Shown here: positions 46,059 to 53,610 of the stretch, one piece after another
Numbering within the stretch: the first letter of the stretch is position 1
How the letters are laid out: every line of letters starts with the position of its first letter
Assembly: GCF_000003815.2 (NCBI RefSeq)
Contig: NC_049993.1
Location: forward strand, 2,299,662 to 2,353,271
DNA: 53,610 bases
Direction of reading: 5' to 3'
Origin: Branchiostoma floridae
Lineage: Eukaryota > Chordata > Leptocardii > Amphioxiformes > Branchiostomatidae
Position numbers and translations under genes: made by a program
The notes under the pieces: generated by a model
What the model was told of the DNA's origin: nothing
Databases searched by the model: none
The model's input: the letters and a program-made list of their open reading frames with translations, nothing else

Positions 46059-49000
46059 GTAAGTATCAAGAAGACCACGTCTATGAATGTTTTTTCCAAA
46101 TTTCTTTATTGTATTTTAACCGCTCAAAGTATAATATAGTGCATTAGATGTCAATATTATACAGATTGCCTTATCCAGAATATTTCAACTTTCAACGCTC
46201 CAACATTGCTTAATTTGTCTGTAACTTTTAGCTCCCTTCGCCGGCGCTCTGAGCAACCTGACCAGCTGCCGTACTGCAATCATCGCAGGGGGCGTCATTT
46301 CTGCCGCTGGACTTGCCGTCAGCTACTTCGCACAGACGATGATACACCTGTTCTTCAGTGTAGGGATTCTCACAGGTCGGTGTTTGTCTAAGTACCGTGG
46401 AATCTGCTTAATTGCACACCAAATTTGCGAACGACTTCCGTGCAATTATCCGGCGTGTGTGGTAATGCGAAGTTACCCAGCTGGACTGCACCACCATGGG
46501 ATTTGGGGATTCCGTGCAATTGACCGAAGTGTGCGTTTATCCGACGTGCAATTAACTGGCTTCCACTGTATTTGTATACTTGAATGTGCCAAGAAGGAAA
46601 ACAGCACCGAAAATAGTTGGTAGAACATAGAATATAGGAGAATTCCTTTTACACAGCCATCAGGTACTTACATTGCATACGTTTCGATGTCTCTCAGACA
46701 CCTTCGTCAGAGCCTCTAATTAGAGTTCTGCTTCTCACCGCTATATGTAGCCGATTTAGGTGGTGCTAAGAAAGTCAACCACAGTGATGAGCCGGGACGA
46801 GGGGGGATACAAGCTTAGCCACGTTTGGGATTGTTTTCTCACTGCAAAAGCCAACGTTACGCTCTCAAAGTTTCTGTATGAACTTTATGAACTCATTTTT
46901 ATGCTTCCAGGGTTCGGTTTATCTCTGACGTACACCCCAAGCCTTGCTATGATTGGACGCTACTTTAACAGGCGACACGGCACAGCCAACGGGATCGCAG
47001 TTTGCGGAACTGGGGTCGGTCAATTCGCCCTCCCTCCACTCTTCCAGTTCCTCATTGATGAGTTTGGGTGGAAAGGGGCTCTACTAATTGTTGGGGGTCT
47101 AATGTTGAATGGTTGTGTTTGTGGTGCTTTGATGAAACCAATATACCTCACAGAAGATGGTACCAAAGTCGACAGAGAAGCACAGAGTAGTGAAGACCAA
47201 GAACTGCCAGTGGTCCATGTTCCGTTCCATCAGAAGGCTTGTGAATCGTTTGACGTTTCTTTACTAAAGCATCGCCCCTTTCTTGTTTTCAGTGTATCGT
47301 TGTTTGGAATGGTTCTGGGTGTTTCCGTACTGTTTGTACACCTTGTAGCCCACGCTCAGAATCTAGGGGTGGAAAAAACCTCCGCTGTCTTTTTATTATC
47401 TATCATTGGAGTGTCAGAGATATTCTCTAGACCGCTAAACGGTTGGTTGTCAGACAGAGGAAAGATTGACAAGGTTTACTATTACATGATTGGTGTTACC
47501 GGAATGGCCGTAGCCAACCTCGCCATACCGTTTGCAAGTAACTACACGGGTCTTGTAGTGTGCATGGTTTTGTACGGATTTTTCTCGGGTATGGCTAACC
47601 CGGTATTAGCTGTGTTGGTGTGTAGATACAGCGGAGCTTCCCGGATTTCCAGCGGGCTTGGTTGGGCCTTTGTCTTCCAGGGTGTCGCCTTTCTGCTTGG
47701 ACCACCCGTTGCAGGTAAGCGGTTTTCTCAAGTAGAAAGTTCTCCTCATACGTGAATAGTTTCATCAAGTTGGTACTTCACTGAATAAGGAGACTATTTT
47801 TACACATAATGATTTATTCACACCGACGTTTCGGTGACCGTCTGTCACAATGTACTGCAGGACAGGTGTACATATGTCAATACTTTACGTTTTGTGACCG
47901 CATCTGAACTGTGAGCAGCGACACCTATGCTGCAGTACAATGTGAACCAGTCAGAATTGCCCTGAAGGTGACAGACGGTCACCGAAACGTCGATGAGAAT
48001 AAAGTGATGGTTGTGTAAAAAGGGTCTCTTTATTCAGTAGAAAGTTCTGTATTAAGTAGTAACTCAAGTTAGTTATAGGTACCTGCTCCTTATTACTTAG
48101 CTGTTACGTTTCCGGTTAGTAGATTAGGGTAATGTCATCATATTTGTTGCACTTCCCATAAGTTGTACAATTGTTCCCAAAGTTCTTTTGTTGGTAATCA
48201 CAGTTATTTCTTTTCAGAAGAAGAAAGGTTTTTTTTTATATTAGTTACTTACCAAGTTATCAATATCTCCTGCTTATTACTAAGCTACTAGTCTTGACAT
48301 TTGTAGATTTGTTTCTTACGTTGTACCTAAGGCTATATAATTGATAGCAGCTCAATAATGTTGACATATAGCAGATGATTTTATAGCCAGGATGTTAACA
48401 TTAAGTTCTATGTGTTCAACCCTGATATACTTACACAGCACTGCCCCACCTCCTATCCTCCTACGCAGGGACATCCAACGGCCAAACCGCCTGTCTGGAT
48501 GTGCCCTGCTCTTTCAACCGTCGCTCTTAGTTCCTGTGGACGTCCCTACATACCAGCTGTCAGCCAATCAGAGAATATGCCTTTCAGTTTTCAAAAGGGG
48601 TCTCGCTATTTATAAGCAGGGCGGTCAGGAACTAAGAGTGACGGTTGAGAAAGCAGCGTACATCCAGACCGGCGGTTTGTCTGTTGAATGTCCCTGCGTA
48701 GGGGTATGCCACCTCCTGACGTTTGAGTACCTAAAATGTTTCCATGTCTCCCACCACCCAGGTTGGCTGTATGATGCAACTGGTAACTACGACATGTCTT
48801 TCTTCTCGGCTGCCATCGTTATTTTCGTGTCAGTGCTCGTGCTTCTCCTCAACCCGTGTTCAACAACCAGCAGGACACTCGGCCCTGGTGCCGGTGGACT
48901 CCCGGACCGGCCAGACGGAATAGTGGTTCTTAGTTATGTGATGCGGGATGTCAGTAGTGAGGACGGGATAGGGGTTTTCAGTCATATGAAGCGGGATGTC

Positions 49001-50002
49001 AGTGGTGAGGACGGGATAGGGGTTTTCAGTCATATGAAGCGGGATGTCAGTGGTGAGGACGGGATAGGGGTTTTCAGTCATGTCAAGCGGGATGTCAGTA
49101 GTGAGGACGGGATACGGGTTCTCAGTCATGTCAAGCGGGATGTCAGTAGTGAGGACGGGATAGGGGTTTTCAGTCATATGAAGCGGGATGTCAGTGGTGA
49201 GGACGGGATAGGGGTTCTCAGTCATGTCAAGCGGGATGTCAGTAGTGAGGACGGGATACGGGTTCTCAGTCATGTCAAGCGGGATGTCAGTAGTGAGGAC
49301 GGGATAGGGGTTTTCAGTCATATGAAGCGGGATGTCAGTGGTGAGGACGGGATAGGGGTTTTCAGTCATATGAAGCGGGATGTCAGTGGTGAGGACGGGA
49401 TAGGGGTTCTCAGTCATGTCAAGCGGGATGTCAGTAGTGAGGACGGGATACGGGTTCTCAGTCATGTCAAGCGGGATGTCAGTAGTGAGGACGGGATAGG
49501 GGTTTTCAGTCATATGAAGCGGGATGTCAGTGGTGAGGACGGGATAGGGGTTCTCAGTCATGTCAAGCGGGATGTCAGTAGTGAGGACGGGATACGGGTT
49601 CTCAGTCATGTCAAGCGGGATGTCAGTAGTGAGGACGGGATAGGGGTTTTCAGTCATATGAAGCGGGATGTCAGTGGTGAGGACGGGATAGGGGTTCTCA
49701 GTCATGTGAAGCGGGATGTCAGTAGTGAGGACGGGATAGGGGTTTTCAGTCATATGAAGCGAGATGTCAGTAGTGAGGACGGGATAGGGGTTCTCAGTCA
49801 TGTCAAGCGGGATGTCAGTAGTGAGGACGGGATAGGGGTTCTCAGTCATGTCAAGCGGGATGTCAGTAGTGAGGACGGGATAGGGGTTCTCAGTCATGTG
49901 AAGCGGTATGTCAGCAGTGAGGACGGGATAGGGGTTCTCAGTCATGTGAAGCGGGATGTCAGTAGTGAGGACGGACAGAGTAACCCCGGTTTTCGCGGTT
50001 GA
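45851..50002 (+). CDS. SLC16/monocarboxylate-transporter-like protein with repetitive C-terminal tail, 4 exons
   Basis: Join 45851-46058, 46232-46375, 46911-47714 and 48762-50002. All introns are GT-AG in phase 1, giving 798 codons. The first ~437 residues form a 12-helix major-facilitator domain of the MCT (SLC16) family, which usually carries lactate, pyruvate, ketone bodies, aromatic amino acids or related solutes across the plasma membrane. Signatures: PPDGGWGWVVV (residues 10-20) in helix 1, GRYFNRRHGTANGIAVCGTG after helix 4, and FSRPLNGWLSDR in helix 8, with the conserved charged Arg and Asp. The substrate cannot be told. Residues 438-789 are 22 copies of a 16-residue unit, and nine further residues precede the stop. 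SLC16 proteins usually have 450-520 residues with a short tail, so this tail is exceptional. The ATG is the first in the exon; the acceptor-like ATACAG at 45820-45825 allows an upstream noncoding exon. Confidence 0.88.
46112..46208. mobile_element. Partial inverted copy of the 40036-40392 MITE
   Basis: TTTTAACCGCTCAAAGTAT, CAGATTGCCTTATCCAGAAT and ACTTTCAACG match the reverse complement of 40048-40165. It lies in intron 1 and ends 24 bp before exon 2. Confidence 0.75.
46232..46375 (+). CDS. SLC16-like exon 2
   Basis: Residues 70-117: SPFAGALSNLTSCRTAIIAG, typical of MCT helix 3, then helix 4. Acceptor GTAACTTTTAG, donor CACAG|GTCGGT, phase 1. Confidence 0.87.
46393..46570. mobile_element. 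Tigger/pogo-like MITE, copy 3
   Basis: TACCGTGGAATCTGCTTAAT at the left and ATTAACTGGCTTCCACTGTA at the right form inverted ends with TA at both borders. It starts 17 bp after the exon 2 donor. It has the same ends as copies 1 and 2. Confidence 0.8.
46571..46910. other. SLC16-like intron 2, remainder
   Basis: A piece near 46676-46712 (ATACGTTTCGATGTCTCTCAGA then CACCTTCGTCAGAG) resembles retroelement-derived repeats. The open frame upstream of 46911 is intronic read-through. Confidence 0.45.
46911..47714 (+). CDS. SLC16-like exon 3
   Basis: Residues 118-385: helices 4-11, the central cytosolic loop (about 190-235) and the RPLNGWLSDR motif. Acceptor TTATGCTTCCAG, donor TGCAG|GTAAGC, phase 1. 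Confidence 0.9.
47781..48038. mobile_element. Inverted-repeat element with hammerhead-like segment
   Basis: Arms 47781-47838 and about 47972-48038 are inverted: ACTGAATAAGGAGAC...ACGTTTCGGTGACCGTCTGT against ACAGACGGTCACCGAAACGT...GTCTCTTTATTCAGT. On the plus strand at 47962-47998, CTGAA, a GGTGAC/GTCACC stem and GAAAC follow the order of a hammerhead ribozyme core, as found in Penelope-like element ends, but CTGATGA is incomplete. Confidence 0.6.
48039..48462. other. SLC16-like intron 3, unassigned
   Basis: No gene or repeat was recognised. The ORF starting at 48392 merely runs through the intron into the last exon. Confidence 0.5.
48465..48701. repeat. ~75-bp inverted repeat with promoter-like loop
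   Basis: Arms 48465-48541 and 48625-48701 share CCTACGCAGGGACAT(C/T)CAAC, AAACCGCC(T/G)GTCTGGATGT and CAACCGTC(G/A)CTCTTAGTTCC. The loop has CCAATCAGAG at about 48556 and TATTTATAAG at about 48607-48617, which resemble CCAAT and TATA elements. It lies in the last intron of the SLC16-like gene. Confidence 0.75.
48762..50002 (+). CDS. SLC16-like exon 4 with coding minisatellite
   Basis: Residues 386-798. It starts GWLYDATGNYDMSFFSAA, the MCT stretch before helix 12, then the helix IVIFVSVLVLLLNPC. A short linker ends in GLPDRPD, followed by the 22-unit repeat and the end GQSNPGFRG. Acceptor CCACCACCCAG, phase 1. The frame is kept through all repeats. Confidence 0.85.
48917..49972 (+). repeat. 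48-bp coding minisatellite, 22 copies
   Basis: Each unit encodes a 16-residue phrase such as GIGVFSHMKRDVSGED (type A), GIGVLSHVKRDVSSED (type B) or GIRVLSHVKRDVSSED (type C). Types occur mostly as A-B-C triplets, with hybrids near the ends. Because 48 is a multiple of 3 and no unit has a stop, the minus strand is also open here. The units carry a basic KR next to an acidic SSED/SGED cluster, a possible CK2-type phosphorylation pattern (inference). Confidence 0.95.
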
Positions 50003-50017
50003 AATGTAGGACCTTCT

Positions 50018-50025
50018 CTGTGTGT
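50018..50025. repeat. Target-site duplication (CTGTGTGT)
   Basis: Exact 8-bp match to 50479-50486, flanking the hAT-like MITE. Confidence 0.8.
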
Positions 50026-50478
50026 TAGGGGTGGGTACCGGTAAGGTTTACCGGAACAAACCCGGTTTTCGTTATTGGACCGGTCCAGAAAAACCGGACC
50101 CGAAAAATTCAGTGGACCGGATATTGGACCTATTGGCAAATGAACAGATTATATGATCAGCCATTCACACGTTTTGGGGCTTACCGGTCGGACAAAACAA
50201 CAAGAGCGAAGTAGAGTTGAGTCCATTGTCATTTCTACCAAATTTTGTAATAAATCGTAGACAGGCAGATAGCCGTGCGTTATTTTATAACGCCAGTGGG
50301 AGTCCAATACTCTAGAAAACAGATTTTTTGTTGCAAAATGAACCATTGTTTTGATTATCGTGTATTCACAAGTTTTCACATACTGAATCAGGTCCAGGTT
50401 CAGGTCCGGACCTGGACCTGATCCTCTGGACCTGAACCGGACCTGGACCTGAATTTTCTGTACCGGTACCCACCCCTG
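50026..50478. mobile_element. hAT-like MITE, full copy
   Basis: Begins TAGGGGTGGGTACCGGTAA and ends TACCGGTACCCACCCCTG, with 8-bp duplications on both sides. The interior has several GGACCTG(A/G)ACC motifs in both orientations and no ORF. The left half (GGACCGGTCCAGAAAAACCGG) is palindromic. Right halves recur at 42981-43173 and 44715-44878. It starts 23 bp after the SLC16-like stop codon, so it forms most of the likely 3' UTR. Confidence 0.87.
50249..50254 (+). promoter_or_regulatory. Possible polyadenylation signal (AATAAA) inside the MITE
   Basis: First AATAAA after the SLC16-like stop codon (247 bp downstream), within the hAT-like MITE. Confidence 0.35.
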
Positions 50479-50486
50479 CTGTGTGT

Positions 50487-51192
50487 ATATATGAATGGTT
50501 TAATGATATCACAAACATCACTCTTACAGTCGTAGTACTGAATTGTGGTGAATATTATATTTACATGGATACAATTATCAGACGCACTACTGCAGAGATA
50601 AAGGGTTGAAAAGTGAGAAATTCTTGCATTCTAATTTTTACTATAAGATTAAAACCAAATACATGTATAGTAAGTAATGATTACCAATATTGCAATTGAA
50701 AAATATTGCAAGTCAATATACATTAAAATATGCAAACGCTGATCAACAATCAATAACTAACCCGTATGGTACATACTGCAAAATCACGAAAAAGTGAAAA
50801 GATGAAAAGAGCTATACCCACAATTCGGGTATTAACAGTATATGTGGATTCGATTATCTTGAAGGATAATTGTAAATATTTCCCCCAAACGCTGTAAATT
50901 TGGTTAACTAATTTGGATTTCATGCCAACATCAATTCTCGGATTAATGCAGAATCACAAGATGCATAACATTACAACTTAAGACAAGGAAAGGTCGAAAG
51001 TCATATGACATGTGTCTATTTCATTTAAAAGGTTTGTCATGTATGGGATGGGGCTTCTTTTATGTCTGTCCGTACTGGTTTTGATAGTATGTATGAAACT
51101 GTGCATTATTTGATGTTACATGTAACGAATCGGATGTAGTAACAGAAAGCTGGAGAAGATAATCCCTGCAAGTGTTTCTTAATTGTGCTAGC
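50487..51192. other. Intergenic, unassigned
   Basis: AT-rich, no gene or repeat recognised. Confidence 0.5.
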
Positions 51193-51194
51193 TA

Positions 51195-51769
51195 CGAGGG
51201 GCGTTCAATAAGTACTAACTCTGACTCATTTCCCATAGCAGAACATTAATGAAACTTGGCACAGTTATTAGTCTTTCTCTTCATAGGAACCACCCAGAGT
51301 TATGCATTTCTTCCATCGTTTGATGCAGCTCTGGACACCGTTTTTGTGGGACACCCCAGGTTGGTCCTCCAACAGATGCCTCATCAATGGCAGGAGAGGA
51401 ACGACCAGGTCTGGAAGCTGTTTCCAAACGTTTCCGGCCATGTTTGAATTCAGGATGCCAGCGTTTTACAAGGTCATACGATGGGGCATCATCACCATAA
51501 GTTTCTTTCATTTCATCAAAAGTCTCCTTTGGTGTGCGTCCTTTCAAATACAAAAAACCAGATCACTGCGCGACACTCAACTTGCTCCATTTCACAACTG
51601 GTCCATTTCACACCTAACTCAGTTCAAACACCAGTAAATCAGAAACCACAATTAGTTCAGAGCTCTTTTTGCAACATAAACTATAAAAATATAAATCATT
51701 ACACATGCATTTCATCTAGATCAAACAACTGGAAGTGGGTCAGAGTTATTATTTATTGAACGCCCCTCG
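51195..51769 (-). mobile_element. Internally deleted mariner-like element
   Basis: Inverted ends CGAGGGGCGTTCAATAAGTA and TTTATTGAACGCCCCTCG (the right arm also shows TGGGTCAGAGTTATTA) are flanked by TA at 51193-51194 and 51770-51771, as in Tc1/mariner elements. About 575 bp against ~1.3 kb for intact ones. Confidence 0.88.
51275..51595 (-). pseudogene. Broken mariner transposase remnant
   Basis: The minus strand retains the N-terminal DNA-binding part (GRTPKETFDEMKETYGD, APSYDLVKRWHPEFKHGR, RPGRSSPA) of a mariner transposase. A different frame holds a C-terminal tail (VQSCIKRWKKCITLGGSY). The whole DDD catalytic region between them is missing. An extra T near 51545-51550 also shifts the frame close to the start codon. 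It cannot make an active enzyme. Confidence 0.85.
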
Positions 51770-51771
51770 TA

Positions 51772-52018
51772 TAGACATGACTATGTCCATTCGTATTTTT
51801 TTTCCATTATTACCGCAAAAAGGACATACAGTACATAGTGGTGCCGCACTAAAGCGTTCATGTAAGCCATCACGAAATCGCCGGCAAATGCAGCCAGGGG
51901 TAAGGGCAAATGCAGCCAGGGGTGCGGGAAAACTTCGGGCCCTATGACCGAACGCGCTATCCTCGTCATAGCCATAATATCACGAAATTGATGGCAAATA
52001 GCGCGTAAAAACTTGGCA
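51772..52018. other. Intergenic, short duplication
   Basis: GCAAATGCAGCCAGGGGT occurs twice at about 51882-51924. Nothing else is seen before the gap. Confidence 0.6.
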
Positions 52019-52816
52019 NNNNNNNNNNNNNNNNNNNNNNNNNNNNNNNNNNNNNNNNNNNNNNNNNNNNNNNNNNNNNNNNNNNNNNNNNNNNNNNNNN
52101 NNNNNNNNNNNNNNNNNNNNNNNNNNNNNNNNNNNNNNNNNNNNNNNNNNNNNNNNNNNNNNNNNNNNNNNNNNNNNNNNNNNNNNNNNNNNNNNNNNNN
52201 NNNNNNNNNNNNNNNNNNNNNNNNNNNNNNNNNNNNNNNNNNNNNNNNNNNNNNNNNNNNNNNNNNNNNNNNNNNNNNNNNNNNNNNNNNNNNNNNNNNN
52301 NNNNNNNNNNNNNNNNNNNNNNNNNNNNNNNNNNNNNNNNNNNNNNNNNNNNNNNNNNNNNNNNNNNNNNNNNNNNNNNNNNNNNNNNNNNNNNNNNNNN
52401 NNNNNNNNNNNNNNNNNNNNNNNNNNNNNNNNNNNNNNNNNNNNNNNNNNNNNNNNNNNNNNNNNNNNNNNNNNNNNNNNNNNNNNNNNNNNNNNNNNNN
52501 NNNNNNNNNNNNNNNNNNNNNNNNNNNNNNNNNNNNNNNNNNNNNNNNNNNNNNNNNNNNNNNNNNNNNNNNNNNNNNNNNNNNNNNNNNNNNNNNNNNN
52601 NNNNNNNNNNNNNNNNNNNNNNNNNNNNNNNNNNNNNNNNNNNNNNNNNNNNNNNNNNNNNNNNNNNNNNNNNNNNNNNNNNNNNNNNNNNNNNNNNNNN
52701 NNNNNNNNNNNNNNNNNNNNNNNNNNNNNNNNNNNNNNNNNNNNNNNNNNNNNNNNNNNNNNNNNNNNNNNNNNNNNNNNNNNNNNNNNNNNNNNNNNNN
52801 NNNNNNNNNNNNNNNN
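52019..52816. other. Assembly gap (798 N)
   Basis: Unknown sequence bordered on the right by the 93-bp satellite, so it probably contains more of it. ORFs reported through it have no meaning. Confidence 0.98.
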
Positions 52817-53610
52817 AACGCAACACTCCTCTACGGCGGGTGTGGTTGCTAGTGGTTCGCTGTGGTAAGGTGTGGTTATGCGGTAAAACAGGACTGAGAC
52901 GGGCTACGGCAAACGCAACACTTCTGTACGGGGCGTGGTTGCTAGTGGTCCGCGGTGGTAAGGTGTGGTTCTGCTGTAAAACAGTACTGAGACGGGCTAC
53001 GGCAAACGCAACACTTCTGTACGGGGCGTGGTAGCTAGTGGTCCGCGGTGGTAAGGTGTGGTTCTGCTGTAAAACAGTACTGAGACGGGCTACGGCAAAC
53101 GCAACACTCCTGTACGGGGCGTGGTAGCTAGTGGTCCGCGGTGGTAAGGTGTGGTTGTTCGGTAAAACAAGACCGAGACGGGCTACGGCAAACGCAACAC
53201 TCCTGTGCGGGGCGTGGGGGCTAGTGGTCCGCGGTGGTAAGGTGTGGTTGTTCGGTAAAACAGGACCGAGACGGGCTACGGCAAACGCAACACTCCTGTG
53301 CGGGGCGTGGGGGCTAGTGGTCCGCGGTGGTAAGGTGTGGTTATGCGGTAAAACAGGACTGAGACGGGCTACGGCAAACGCAACACTTCTGTACGGGGCG
53401 TGGTTGCTAGTGGTCCGCTGTGGTAAGGTGTGGTTCTGCTGTAAAACAGTACTGAGACGGGCTACGGCAAACGCAACACTCCTGTACGGGGCGTGGTAGC
53501 TAGTGGTCCGATGTGGTAAGGTGTGGTTATGTGGTAAAACAGGATCGAGACGGGCTACGGCAAACGCAACACTCCTCTACGGGGCGTGGTAGCTAGTGGT
53601 CCGCTGTGTA
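52817..53610. repeat. 93-bp tandem satellite
   Basis: AACGCAACACT recurs at about 52817, 52912, 53005, 53098, 53191, 53284, 53377, 53470 and 53563, a period of 93 bp (first unit +2). Each unit has CTGTACGGGGCGTGG, CTAGTGGTCCGCGGTGG, AAGGTGTGGTT, GGTAAAACAG and GAGACGGGCTACGGCAA. It runs off the window. Since 93 is a multiple of 3, long ORFs appear, but TAG codons in several units show no coding constraint. Confidence 0.95.

Noticed and set aside
48392-48761. Upstream part of the long ORF as transporter coding sequence
   Set aside because: It lacks similarity to SLC16 proteins and crosses an inverted repeat. A good acceptor at 48760-48761 in phase 1 joins exon 3 instead.
52817-53499. ORFs in the 93-bp satellite and across the N gap
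   Set aside because: The frame is open only because 93 is divisible by three. TAG occurs in several units and N runs translate to nothing.

Overview
The window looks like animal nuclear DNA, most likely from a lancelet (Branchiostoma) or another invertebrate deuterostome; that identification is inference. The sequence shows three multi-exon genes with GT-AG introns in matching phases, a eukaryotic tRNA-Ser(AGA), dense small DNA transposons (MITEs) with clear target-site duplications, microsatellites, minisatellites and two assembly gaps. There are no operons, Shine-Dalgarno sites or CRISPR arrays.

Layout. (1) 1-22197, minus strand: a secreted mucin-like gene. A 70-bp signal-peptide exon (22128-22197) is separated by a ~14 kb intron from a 740-bp Ser/Thr-rich exon (7201-7940). 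A giant PTS-repeat exon follows (6169 down to 1, running off the window). A one-base insertion near 2545 shifts its frame, and its last ~2.5 kb is a tandem duplication with ~1.32 kb period. (2) 8110-12444, inside that intron: a near-perfect ~2.1 kb inverted repeat around a 100-N gap, flanked by a 6-bp direct repeat TGTGTA. Each arm carries an array of CTCCGGAG palindromes and one copy of a gene for a one-finger C2H2 protein with an acidic middle. (3) 20455-22110: a decayed ~200-bp tandem array beside the signal-peptide exon. (4) 27740-42132, plus strand: a complete 8-exon gene (583 codons) for an SLC15A3/A4-like proton-coupled peptide/histidine transporter. Its introns hold a cluster of about 15 short hairpins (32201-32896), an antisense tRNA-Ser(AGA), and several TTAA- and TA-type MITEs. 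(5) 45851-50002, plus strand: a complete 4-exon SLC16/monocarboxylate-transporter-like gene. Its last exon runs in frame into 22 copies of a 48-bp minisatellite, adding a 352-residue repetitive cytoplasmic tail. (6) 50026-53610: an hAT-like MITE just after that stop codon, a deleted mariner, a 798-N gap and a 93-bp satellite.

The two transporters share strand, and related MITEs lie in both loci. Both probably move small organic solutes with protons, but nothing in the sequence shows joint regulation. The strongest candidates for something undescribed are the palindromic element, the intronic hairpin cluster and the transporter with the coding minisatellite. All exon models were made by hand from splice signals and reading-frame continuity, without transcript data.
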